From: Hyphomicrobiales bacterium
GTDB taxonomy: Bacteria > Pseudomonadota > Alphaproteobacteria > Rhizobiales > Rhizobiaceae
Reading direction: 5' to 3'
Assembly (NCBI GenBank): GCA_900471525.1
Contig: UCEZ01000047.1
Location: forward strand, 62,001-126,000
DNA: 64,000 nucleotides
Shown: piece after piece, positions 55,683 through 63,780 of the stretch
Position numbering within the stretch: the first letter of the stretch is position 1
How the letters are laid out: each line of letters begins with the position of its first letter
Notes under the pieces: generated by a model
Databases searched by the model: none
What the model saw: only the letters and a program-made list of their open reading frames with translations
Told to the model about the DNA's origin: nothing
Program-made: the position numbers and the translations under genes

Positions 55683-56686
55683 TTCACCAGAAAACCGAAT
55701 TTGAGCGGATCTGCTTCATCGATCACCCAGTTCGCGAAACCGCAAATATGTGCGTCGCCTTCCACTTCCGGAACGATGGCATCGAATTCCCCCACCTTCG
55801 TTTCGGAAAGCACGCGTCCCTTGAAGATCGTGCCGATGATCGATTCATTGACGAGAGTATCGGAGGCGTCCATCTGACCGCGAAGATAGAGCTGGGCGAC
55901 ACGGCCGGCCGTACCGGACCCCGTGGGCGAGCGATCGACCGCGCGATCGGCATAGACGCAGCAATTGGCCTGCGTAGAGCCTTCGTGGCGGGGATCGCCG
56001 TACACCATCACACCGTAGACATTGTTGAATTCCGGAATCTCCGGATGCACGAACGGCATCTTCGCGTTTACGGCAGCTTTGATCTCGTATCCGAGCTGCA
56101 TGACGCGCTGGGCATCATGCTCCCGGATCTCCACGCCGACCTTCCTGCCATCGACGTAGAAATACGTGGCGCCGCCGTATGCGACGTCGCCGGTCACTTC
56201 GCCGAAGGTCGGCGTCTGGACGGTCACGTCACGGCTGAAGATGAACGACGGCACGTTGACAAACCGAACCGAGCCGGCGCGTTCCCCGTCCCATTGGACG
56301 TAGGCTTCGATAAAGCCACAAGGCGCGTCGATGCCAACCTTGGTTTCCGGCGTTTTCCGCTCGATCCAGCCCATCTCCACGGCGGCGGTCGCCAAGGCAA
56401 TGACGCCATGGCCGCAGTGCGGGCTATAGCCGATGTTGTTGAGGAAGATCACGCCAAAGTCGGCCTCGGGGCTGACCGGTTCGGTCAAATACCCACCATA
56501 GAGATCCTTATGGCCGCGGGGCTCCAGCAGAACCGCCCGACGATAGTGATCGGCGTTCTGTTCGAGCCAGGCGATGCGTTCGACGATCGTCTTGCCCGGA
56601 ATTTTGGGCAGTCCTTGCGTGACGAGGCGGAAGGTTTCGCCGCACGTGTGCAGCTCGACTGTGCTCAGGAATCGATCGAATTTCAT
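55679..56686 (-). CDS. trans-3-hydroxy-L-proline dehydratase
   Basis: A 335-residue proline racemase superfamily enzyme. The active-site pair is Cys91 (SPHCGHGVIAL) and Thr255 (DRSPTGSGTAGRV). Replacement of the second Cys by Thr is the diagnostic of trans-3-hydroxy-L-proline dehydratase, which removes water to give delta-1-pyrroline-2-carboxylate. The next gene is the matching reductase. An ATCGTATACGAT operator lies 56 bases upstream. It is the first gene of a two-gene operon in the middle of the cluster. Confidence 0.9.
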   Translation of the reverse strand: MKFDRFLSTVELHTCGETFRLVTQGLPKIPGKTIVERIAWLEQNADHYRRAVLLEPRGHKDLYGGYLTEPVSPEADFGVIFLNNIGYSPHCGHGVIALATAAVEMGWIERKTPETKVGIDAPCGFIEAYVQWDGERAGSVRFVNVPSFIFSRDVTVQTPTFGEVTGDVAYGGATYFYVDGRKVGVEIREHDAQRVMQLGYEIKAAVNAKMPFVHPEIPEFNNVYGVMVYGDPRHEGSTQANCCVYADRAVDRSPTGSGTAGRVAQLYLRGQMDASDTLVNESIIGTIFKGRVLSETKVGEFDAIVPEVEGDAHICGFANWVIDEADPLKFGFLVK

Positions 56687-56741
56687 TTTACTCCCTCTCG
56701 CGAACGACCATCCGATCGCTCATCATTTTTGAATTTAAGAT

Positions 56742-56753
56742 ATCGTATACGAT
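56742..56753. promoter_or_regulatory. GntR operator candidate, site C (dehydratase operon)
   Basis: ATCGTATACGAT is a perfect 12-bp palindrome (extended TATCGTATACGATC) in the 111-base gap between the SolA-like gene and the dehydratase. It is the same sequence as at 54726 and 61681. Confidence 0.75.
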
Positions 56754-56797
56754 CTACGTTGCGTGTCAAGGCAGCTTTTTGCCTTTCTGGGCTGCGT

Positions 56798-57958
56798 TTA
56801 TTGGCGGCTGGAAGACAATCTGTTCAAACCGAACGCGGATAGATCGCGAACCGGACGTCCCGTAAGCACATCCGCGATGGTCTCGCCGATCCCCAACGCA
56901 TGCTTGAAACCATGCCCGGAACACGCCGATACCAGAAACAGGCCCGGAATATCCGGATGCCAATCGAGCAAAAATCCGTGATCTGGCGTCGATGTGTAGA
57001 AGCACGGTTCCGAGTGTTGCAATTCTGAAGAAATGCCCCGGAAGAACGGCTGGATGTGATGCTGGTAAAACCGGTCGCCAGACATCCCGATGCGCGGATC
57101 AACCTCCGTGTCTGCCACAAAAAACTTCACCCCATCCCCCGATCCTTCGAGAGGGAAGACCGTCGCGCATTCGCCGCCGACGCTCTCGCGGAACCACATC
57201 AGGGTCGGAAACCTGTTCGGTTGATAGCTGGCAGTGTCGAGCGCTTTGAACGTGAACGTTCTTTGCTGGGTGACCGACAACAGAGGACCTAACTGTCCAC
57301 CGAGGAGCTGGTCTGTTCCTCTGCCAGCGGCGATGACGGCCTGTCGGGCGCGGATTCGCAAGCCGTCAGCCTCTATCTCCACGCCGCCGGCGACCGGCGT
57401 GATCCTGTTGACGGCGGTGTTCGGCAAAATCTCGGCGCCGGCTTGCCTGGCAAGTGCGATCTGCAGGCTCAGCAACGGCTCGGGTCTGATAAAGCCGGCA
57501 TTGGGTTCAAAATAGCCTGCATCGCCACTGCCCACGCCGATGAGCTGCGGGTAGAGCCTATTCAAGTCCTTGGAGGAAAAAACCAGGTGCTCGATGTTGT
57601 TGGCTTGAGCAATCCGAACGGTATCGCGCAGGAAACTGCTGGAACTGGTCGCGGCGTCCGATCCAATGATCAGCGTCCCATTACGCTGCATCAAATGGGC
57701 GTTGTGTCGGCGCTCCAGGTCACGCAGGAGTTCATTGGAGCGCTGGACGAAGTGAAGATAGGCGGGGCCTTCGGCGACAGCCTCCCTTGTGACCTTGAAG
57801 CCGCCATGGCTCGCGCCATGATGATGTGGAGGACTGTATTTGTCGATGCCGACGACTTTCCCGCCAGAACGAGCCAGAAAATAGAGCGCGGATGCGCCCA
57901 TCGCCCCAAGGCCGATGACCGCATAGTCCGCATCAAGAACAGTTCGATCGGTGCTCAT
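56798..57958 (-). CDS. SolA-like FAD-dependent oxidase (monomeric sarcosine oxidase/N-methyl amino acid oxidase family)
   Basis: A 386-residue flavoprotein. The dinucleotide-binding VIGLGAMGASALYFLARSG (about 14-32) is followed by HHHGASHGGFKVTREA. Cys319 in PCFYTSTPD is the family's covalent FAD-attachment cysteine, and SGHGFKHALGIGE near residue 350 is the conserved flavin-site segment. Relatives oxidise sarcosine, N-methyltryptophan, L-pipecolate or other secondary amino acids, producing peroxide. Within this cluster a cyclic or N-methylated imino acid is the likely substrate. The start at 57958 is just eight bases after the GNAT stop; a longer frame runs antiphase through the GNAT gene. 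Confidence 0.88.
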   Translation of the reverse strand: MSTDRTVLDADYAVIGLGAMGASALYFLARSGGKVVGIDKYSPPHHHGASHGGFKVTREAVAEGPAYLHFVQRSNELLRDLERRHNAHLMQRNGTLIIGSDAATSSSSFLRDTVRIAQANNIEHLVFSSKDLNRLYPQLIGVGSGDAGYFEPNAGFIRPEPLLSLQIALARQAGAEILPNTAVNRITPVAGGVEIEADGLRIRARQAVIAAGRGTDQLLGGQLGPLLSVTQQRTFTFKALDTASYQPNRFPTLMWFRESVGGECATVFPLEGSGDGVKFFVADTEVDPRIGMSGDRFYQHHIQPFFRGISSELQHSEPCFYTSTPDHGFLLDWHPDIPGLFLVSACSGHGFKHALGIGETIADVLTGRPVRDLSAFGLNRLSSSRQ

Positions 57959-57966
57959 GAGATGGC

Positions 57967-58395
57967 TCAAGACGACTGACGCATGAAGAAGAGGCCGGGC
58001 AGATTGGCCGTGAAGCCCCATTTTTCGTAGAAGGGGACCATGTCCTCGAGGCAATAGAGCTCGCGATGCTTGACCTTCGAGAGGACGGGATCCGTCATGA
58101 CGGTGTCCATCAGGAGCCGGCCAAGCCCGGTGTTGCGCCATGTATCCTTGACGATGATATCGAAGATCATCGCTTTGTAGACACCGTCGGTCATGGCCCG
58201 CGCAAAGGCGACCAGTTCTTCGTTCAGGGGGTCCACGAAGGCAAAGATGAGCTCGGCGTGCTTCATCAACTTTTCCACATCCGCTTTTTGCCGGCCTTTG
58301 GTCCACCATTGCTGTTGAAATAGTTCCACAAGTTCATCCACCTGCACCGGCGTCAGACCTCGCCGCAGTTCTAGTCTCTCTTTATCAAGCGCCAT
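57967..58395 (-). CDS. GNAT family N-acetyltransferase
   Basis: A 142-residue GNAT protein. The acetyl-CoA loop is the KDTWRNTGLGRLLMDTVM region (a Q/R-x-x-G-x-G/A variant). The C-terminal PFYEKWGFTANLPGLFFMRQ is the usual end strand. GAGAGG lies eight bases before the ATG at 58395. It lies between the Ldh-type and SolA-like genes with short gaps, so it belongs to the operon. The substrate is unknown; acetylation of an amine intermediate is possible. Confidence 0.85.
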   Translation of the reverse strand: MALDKERLELRRGLTPVQVDELVELFQQQWWTKGRQKADVEKLMKHAELIFAFVDPLNEELVAFARAMTDGVYKAMIFDIIVKDTWRNTGLGRLLMDTVMTDPVLSKVKHRELYCLEDMVPFYEKWGFTANLPGLFFMRQSS

Positions 58396-58432
58396 GGCCA
58401 AACCTCTCATTTCAGCAAATCGTCGTCGGAGT

Positions 58433-59467
58433 TCATAAGTCCTCCCCCGCCAGCATCCGAAGCCGCTGAAGATCATCAGCGGCGATCGGGATGCCGAATT
58501 GCCCGGCTGCTGCACGGTTCGTGAATCGTCGTTCGCCTGGCAATCGGTCCTGACCGGCGTCGACGAGCTGAGTGCAGAGGAGCGCAATCCGGGAAGCAAA
58601 ATTCGTGGATCTGCCCCAATCGGGGTCGATCACGACAAGGAGTTGCCCCGCCTTCGGGGTTTGCGCACCGGCAAAGCCGGTGAAGTCATTCTCGAACGAG
58701 AATTGCCCACCGGTGACCGCTGCCGCGAGAATCTCGACAAGCAGGGCAATCGAAGATCCCTTGTACCCACCGAAGGTATTCAGCGCTCCGCCCGCCAGGA
58801 TCGCATGGGGGTCCGTCGTGGGGTTGCCGGCGCGGTCAACGCCCGTCCCATCTGGAACAGGCTTGTCTGCGAGCGCATGCAGGCGGACCTCGCCATTCGC
58901 CATGACGCTGGTGGCCTGGTCGACCACCAGCGGATCGGCATCGTGAACCGGTACGGCAAAGGCAATGGGGTTGGTTCCGTAAACGGCCTTCCGGCCGCCA
59001 CAGGGAACCACGTTCGCAAGTCCGTTCACCGCCGTAATGGCCAGGAACCCGGCCAAGGCAAAGGGCTCGACATCCGGCCACAACGCACTGAAGTGATGAG
59101 AATTGCGGGTAGCGATGATGGCTATGCCAGTGTCGCGAACGGTGCGTCGGATCAGCGGGTTCGCAGAGGCAAGTGCCCTCTGGGCAAAACCGTTGCGCGC
59201 ATCGATCCGAATGAAAGACGGCCCGAGACGCACGACATCGGGAACCGTCAGGCCGTTTATCCATCCCGATCTCAACGAATCGACATAACCAGGAACTCGG
59301 AAAATGCCATGGCTGAGCGCGCCGTCTCGCTCACATGCGGCACAATTTTCGGCGAGTATATCAGCGGTCTCTGATGACGTGCGATTGTTGACGAAGATCG
59401 ACGTCAGCAGCGATTTCAGCTCCTGAAAACTGACGCGGGCGTCTTGGGAATTGCTTGTCTCAGTCAT
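58433..59467 (-). CDS. Ldh (malate/lactate/ureidoglycolate dehydrogenase) family oxidoreductase; possible cyclic imine reductase
   Basis: A 344-residue member of the type-2 malate/L-lactate dehydrogenase family. Segments ERDGALSHGIFRVPGYV, the NSHHFSALWP catalytic region with its His pair, and GTNPIAFAVP are conserved. This family includes the delta-1-piperideine/pyrroline-2-carboxylate reductases (DpkA/ProK) of pipecolate and hydroxyproline pathways. Here it would be a second imine reductase beside the OCD-type one, perhaps for the six-ring or a substituted imine made by the SolA-like oxidase. Its start overlaps the end of the amidase-like gene by eight bases. Confidence 0.85.
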   Translation of the reverse strand: MTETSNSQDARVSFQELKSLLTSIFVNNRTSSETADILAENCAACERDGALSHGIFRVPGYVDSLRSGWINGLTVPDVVRLGPSFIRIDARNGFAQRALASANPLIRRTVRDTGIAIIATRNSHHFSALWPDVEPFALAGFLAITAVNGLANVVPCGGRKAVYGTNPIAFAVPVHDADPLVVDQATSVMANGEVRLHALADKPVPDGTGVDRAGNPTTDPHAILAGGALNTFGGYKGSSIALLVEILAAAVTGGQFSFENDFTGFAGAQTPKAGQLLVVIDPDWGRSTNFASRIALLCTQLVDAGQDRLPGERRFTNRAAAGQFGIPIAADDLQRLRMLAGEDL

Positions 59468-61673
59468 CGGCCAGGAACCTCCTCAGGCAATTCTCGAGGA
59501 GGCGCGAGACGTTGTTGTTGTAGTTGTTGTACGAAAGGCTTCCGCAAAAGGTGATCGATCCCACGGCGAAGAGGCCGCCACCTGTTTCAGGCTTCCCGTA
59601 GACGATGTTGGCGCTTATGCCGCCGTGCTCCCGCTGGGCTCCGTCGAAGACGTCAGGCAGCAGAAATTCTTCAAATGTCGTGTGAAACGACGGCCCGTGA
59701 CCTGCGGAGAAAGCCACAACCGTCGCAAAATCCGGTGTGCCGAGATCGGCAGCGGCTTGATCGATCTCGAAGCCCGCCGCTCCGCCGCCGGACAATCCGA
59801 AATCGCCGATGCGTTCATCAGGTGATATGCCCTCGAAAAGAAACGCCAGATCATCCCGGTAAGAGGCGGGTGTCCGAACGTAGTAGGAGCCTTCGAATCC
59901 TCCCTCGGCCGTAAAGCCGACGCCCGCAACCTTCTGAGGCGGAATTCCATTGCGGCGCCACAGGCCGCCATATTCTCCGTCGAGCTGATGGTAATATTCG
60001 CCCGGCGGGCTTGCCCAGACCCGCATTCCGCCTTCGGCGCGCCGAACCTCGATCAAATGCGGCATGTCGCTGCGACGGCCGATCTTCCAATAGAAACCGT
60101 TGCCGCCAAGATACATGAGATTACCGCCGGCTTCCCGGTAGGCGATCAGAGCCTCGACAGTGCGGCGAGTGTGGTACTCCGGGTGCGTCCCCGTCAGGAC
60201 GACGTCATAGGATGACAAGGCGGCGAGACCGTCCCGGTCGAGGTCTTCGTCCGTGATGACGTCGAACGCAAGGCCCTTCTCCTCAAGCCAGTCCGTCAGG
60301 TGCGAGTCCGCTGGGAAATGCCGCATGCCCGATCCTTTCGGATCGAAGTAGACAAGATATTGCGGGCGCATGGTGAGGATGGGGCGCAGGCGCGACGACA
60401 GGGTTATACCGGAACCATCTGGATGCCGATTGTAAGTCGAATATCCGTAAGCGCCGACCTCATCAGGGTTGTGGGGATAGGCGCTCCAGGCAGCCACTCT
60501 TTCCGCAAGTTCGCCCACAAAGTTGCCGCGAGCGAAATTGGCGTAGGCCTGGTAGGTGAATGTCGGGGCCAGGAACAGGATTCTCTCCCGTCCCGTACTT
60601 TCCCCGGGCGTGATATAGAATGGAATGATGTCCTGGCCGGCGCCGTTATCGATCTCGAGTCCGTAGACGCCCGAGCGCGTGTTCTCGGGCACCTCGAGCT
60701 GGATCGTCGTCTTCCAGCCGCAGTCGCTGAGATCGTCGGAATGAAAGTGAATTGCCGCGTATTCGTGCGGTGCCTGTTTCCAATCCATATTTCGGCCGGA
60801 CCATGCTGACGATCTGACGGCGCGGGTCGGCATATTGATCAGCGAAAGTCGTCGCCCGCTATCCTTCTCATCTGCCACCCACGTCTCTCGCGCATCGCTA
60901 CCGAAATTCCAGCTCGAAATAACCTCCCACTCTGGCTCCCGCTCAGATCCTGTCGCATCCACGCACCTTGCACTCAGCGAAGGGTTTTCGATGGAGCCAT
61001 TGAAGGTTTGCTCCGGATGCCCACACCACAGGGCGGCGAAGCAGATATGGTCGGCGCCTGTCAGCACGTCGCTCGTCACGTTCGAGAGGCTTGCGCGAAC
61101 AACGTCATCACTCCTCTTCTGTGGATCCCGTGATACCGCCACCGAGACGCCGCTCGGCTCGAAAGCAACCTCGAGCCGGGACCAGCAACCCTTGGCCAAG
61201 CCGACGCCAAGGTCATGTGACTGCTGTTTGCCTATATGCCGGAGGAACAGCCTATCGCCCTTGATAACGATGGCCGCCCCTGAAGTGGTATCGCCATTCC
61301 GCAATGAGAAAAGTGTCTGCGCGGAATCGGTACGCAGTGCCGGCATTACGACCAAATCCACTTTGACTGCAGCGTAATCGCTCAATACCGGAATGGCACC
61401 GAATGCGCAGGAGCCGAGATGAATCCTTTGCTCCGCGGCCACATATCGGTCGGCGAGACCAAAATCGACCTCCTCCGTCTTCACGCCGGGGCCGTCCGGA
61501 TTGGGATCACAGCAGATCAATCGAAGTGCGCGTGCTGTGACCGGCAGATCGTTACGCGACGAAATCTTGAATTCCAGCCGGCCACCAGGAGCGGCACTCA
61601 GAGGTGCGGCATATCCGATTAGTCCTGGTAGCTTTTGCCCGCTCATTGCCCGAGATCCGGTTTGCATCTTCAT
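59460..61673 (-). CDS. N,N-dimethylformamidase-like large subunit
   Basis: A 737-residue protein of the N,N-dimethylformamidase large-subunit family. The N-terminal 260 residues are beta-rich with a LamG-like stretch. The C-terminal half (about 360-735) has the DmfA2 catalytic domain: TFTYQAYANF (Tyr374/Tyr377), AYGYSTYNRHPDG (Tyr414) and GTHPEYHT (His497, Glu499). As I recall the crystal structure, two Tyr and a Glu bind a single iron, and all are present. No small-subunit gene is adjacent. It is the first gene of the longest operon, and the operator lies eight bases before the ATG at 61673, so the Met at 61646 may be the true start. It probably cleaves an amide or a C-N bond of an N-substituted compound. 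Confidence 0.82.
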   Translation of the reverse strand: MKMQTGSRAMSGQKLPGLIGYAAPLSAAPGGRLEFKISSRNDLPVTARALRLICCDPNPDGPGVKTEEVDFGLADRYVAAEQRIHLGSCAFGAIPVLSDYAAVKVDLVVMPALRTDSAQTLFSLRNGDTTSGAAIVIKGDRLFLRHIGKQQSHDLGVGLAKGCWSRLEVAFEPSGVSVAVSRDPQKRSDDVVRASLSNVTSDVLTGADHICFAALWCGHPEQTFNGSIENPSLSARCVDATGSEREPEWEVISSWNFGSDARETWVADEKDSGRRLSLINMPTRAVRSSAWSGRNMDWKQAPHEYAAIHFHSDDLSDCGWKTTIQLEVPENTRSGVYGLEIDNGAGQDIIPFYITPGESTGRERILFLAPTFTYQAYANFARGNFVGELAERVAAWSAYPHNPDEVGAYGYSTYNRHPDGSGITLSSRLRPILTMRPQYLVYFDPKGSGMRHFPADSHLTDWLEEKGLAFDVITDEDLDRDGLAALSSYDVVLTGTHPEYHTRRTVEALIAYREAGGNLMYLGGNGFYWKIGRRSDMPHLIEVRRAEGGMRVWASPPGEYYHQLDGEYGGLWRRNGIPPQKVAGVGFTAEGGFEGSYYVRTPASYRDDLAFLFEGISPDERIGDFGLSGGGAAGFEIDQAAADLGTPDFATVVAFSAGHGPSFHTTFEEFLLPDVFDGAQREHGGISANIVYGKPETGGGLFAVGSITFCGSLSYNNYNNNVSRLLENCLRRFLADD

Positions 61674-61680
61674 ATAGAAT

Positions 61681-61692
61681 ATCGTATACGAT
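61681..61692. promoter_or_regulatory. GntR operator candidate, site D (amidase operon and regulator)
   Basis: ATCGTATACGAT is a perfect palindrome in the 110-base gap between the divergent amidase-like operon and the GntR gene. It could control both directions, giving autoregulation. Confidence 0.75.
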
Positions 61693-61783
61693 CATAAGTC
61701 AAGACACCTGAAGCCAAATCGCATATATACTACGGTATTCGATTAGTACGCAGGTCGGCTGTCAGTCGATCATGGAGTGAACT

Positions 61784-62464
61784 TTGCCGCTAAAAGTCCA
61801 GAACCTGCCCTCGCTTGCCCATACCCCACCGACCTCCGATATCATCGCCAAGCATATCCGCGAGGCGATCGTTACCGGCGACCTGGATGAAGGCGAACCC
61901 ATTCGTCAAGATGACATAGCCAAGCTTTTCGACGTCAGCAAAATTCCAGTGCGTGAGGCTCTGAAGCGATTGGAAGCCGAAGGTCTTGTCGAGTTCCAAC
62001 GGAACCGCGGCGCCGTAGTGACGAGCGTCACCGAGCCTGAGATCGCCGAGATTTTCGAGGTCCGAGGCATGCTGGAATCAAATGCGCTGCAACTCTCGAT
62101 ACCGCGGATGACCGACCGGACGTTTCAGCGCGCCGAAGCCTATTGCGATGAGTTCGCACGCGAGACCGACGTCGCGCGATGGGCAGAATTGAACTGGCAG
62201 TTTCACTCCTGCCTCTACGAGGACGCCGACCGGCCATTCCTGCTCAATCTGATCCGTTCCGTGAATGATCGAATAGAGCGTTATCTTCGCATTCAATTGA
62301 CTTTGTCGGGTGGAACCGGCGTCGATGATCGCGAGCATCGGCAGATACTTGCTGCTTGTCGAGAGCGCAATGTAGCTCTGGCATCGGAGCTGCTGGTTAG
62401 TCACATTACCAAGGCGTGCGAATCTCTGTTGAGCAATCTACCAAAGGTAAGGGATCGCAAATAG
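61784..62464 (+). CDS. GntR family regulator with FCD domain
   Basis: A 226-residue regulator. The winged-helix domain (about 15-75) includes KHIREAIVTGDLDEGEPIRQ and VSKIPVREALKRLEAEGLVE. The FCD effector domain (about 85-210) has the metal-site pattern FEVRGMLESNAL, the ELNWQFHSCLYEDA segment and a late DDREHRQILAAC His. The start is TTG at 61784 with GGAG seven bases upstream. It is divergent from the amidase operon, and ATCGTATACGAT sites stand before all three operons. It is thus the probable repressor of the cluster, relieved by an imino acid or a breakdown product. Confidence 0.92.
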   Translation: MPLKVQNLPSLAHTPPTSDIIAKHIREAIVTGDLDEGEPIRQDDIAKLFDVSKIPVREALKRLEAEGLVEFQRNRGAVVTSVTEPEIAEIFEVRGMLESNALQLSIPRMTDRTFQRAEAYCDEFARETDVARWAELNWQFHSCLYEDADRPFLLNLIRSVNDRIERYLRIQLTLSGGTGVDDREHRQILAACRERNVALASELLVSHITKACESLLSNLPKVRDRK

Positions 62465-62790
62465 GTGGTCGGAAATGGCTGGTTGAGATAGGCCAACTGG
62501 CTATCTCAACCCCAATGACTTTGAAACCAAGGTGGGATTAGCCTAACCTCGTGTCCGTTAAACCGGCAGCCGGCCCGCGCCGACGCGCTTTCTGAAGACT
62601 CAGGCCACGTCAAAACGGATCGTCACGACACGCTTCGTTCGGGAAAACAGTTGCGGAGTGACAATGACGTGATGTGGCAGCGTGGTGGAATGGACTGCCT
62701 GACCCGAAGAACCCACGGCGCTCAAACATCGCCAAAATCATATTGCCAATGATCACTATCCGGACATAACAGCGCCATATGAGCCCAGCG
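62465..62790. other. Intergenic region between GntR and AraC genes
   Basis: 326 bases between the convergent ends. It contains the perfect hairpin at 62481-62511 close to the GntR stop; the remainder has no gene that I can support. Short pieces such as CATATGAGCCCAGCGC near the AraC end are non-coding. Confidence 0.5.
62481..62511. terminator. Perfect hairpin after the GntR gene
   Basis: GGTTGAGATAG / CTATCTCAACC is an 11-bp perfect stem around a 9-base centre that can add three more pairs. It follows the GntR stop by 16 bases. It has no T-run, so it may be a weak terminator, an mRNA stabiliser, or an operator-like palindrome. Confidence 0.55.
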
Positions 62791-63780
62791 CTATTTGCCG
62801 AGGCGCGTCAATTGCAGTGTTTCGGTCGGCATTTCACCAAAAGCCTCGCGGTAGAGAACGGAAAAACGTCCCATGTGGGTAAACCCCCAATTGCGGGCGA
62901 CATCAGAAATTGAAACGCGATCGTGTTTGCCGGCGACAAGCTCGCGGCGCACACTCTCCAGACGCAATTGACGCAGGTAGTTCAGCGGCGTGGTATCCTT
63001 GAACTGCTGGAAGGCCACCTGCAGCGAACGGACGCTGACGCCGGACGCTTGAGCGATGTCTTCAACATTGATGGCGCTCGCAATATTCGCGATCATGTAG
63101 TCAATCGCCCGTTTCACCTGTCGCGGCATGGCAGGAGAAACAGGACGCTCCAACAATGCCGAATATCGGTGCGGCACGCTTTCAAGCATGGCGACCATAA
63201 TCGTTCGGAAGAAATATTCCGTGGAGCGCGCCGAGATGTTATCCGGCGGACCGTTGGCGAGATTGTCCCAAAGGAGTTGCCCAAATGCGGCGAGCTTGGC
63301 ACCGGCAGCGGACTGCATGTCGCATTCGGCGAAAAGATCGAGCTCGTGGATCACCGGCATGTCCAGCAGCTCGGAGAGCTGACGGATGACCGCTTTGCGG
63401 CTGAAGGCAATGCCGATGTGGCTTCGCTCGGAATGTAGCCGCAGCAGCCGGGTCTGGGAGAGATCTGTCGCAATAAGCTTGCCGGGTGTCGATACGAACT
63501 GGCGGCCGCGCGCATCCAGTTCCATCGCTCCGGCAAGTGGCACGTAGATCGCAAAGGCGTCCGGTGGCTCGGAGAAGCTGACCTCCATTCCAGACCGGCA
63601 CACGCCCGACCAGATGTCGAATTCGCCTGTCGAGAAATGAAGGTCTTCCACCGAAATCGACGCCCCCTTGTTCAACGAACTGACGCGGACGGGCTTCAGG
63701 GTCTTCGCATAATGTTCACGCAACTGATCGACGTCGGCTTCCACAACCTTGAAACGGGAGACCTCGCCGGGTCTGCTCAT
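62791..63780 (-). CDS. AraC family transcriptional regulator
   Basis: A 329-residue AraC regulator. The C-terminal domain (about 220-325) has VEDIAQASGVSVRSLQVAFQ as first helix-turn-helix and ISDVARNWGFTHMGRFSVLY as second. The N-terminal 200 residues resemble the AraC_binding_2 (FeaR-like) sensor domain (FAIYVPLAGAMELDARG). It is convergent with the GntR gene and may belong to a neighbouring locus to the right. Positions 63781-64000 hold its 5' leader, with GAGGAGGCGCC just upstream, and no further gene. Confidence 0.9.
   Translation of the reverse strand: MSRPGEVSRFKVVEADVDQLREHYAKTLKPVRVSSLNKGASISVEDLHFSTGEFDIWSGVCRSGMEVSFSEPPDAFAIYVPLAGAMELDARGRQFVSTPGKLIATDLSQTRLLRLHSERSHIGIAFSRKAVIRQLSELLDMPVIHELDLFAECDMQSAAGAKLAAFGQLLWDNLANGPPDNISARSTEYFFRTIMVAMLESVPHRYSALLERPVSPAMPRQVKRAIDYMIANIASAINVEDIAQASGVSVRSLQVAFQQFKDTTPLNYLRQLRLESVRRELVAGKHDRVSISDVARNWGFTHMGRFSVLYREAFGEMPTETLQLTRLGK

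Noticed and set aside
57967..58395. Idea that the 142-residue gene is the missing dimethylformamidase small subunit
   Set aside because: Its acetyl-CoA loop (RNTGLGRLLMD) and end strand (FYEKWGF) are those of a GNAT acetyltransferase.
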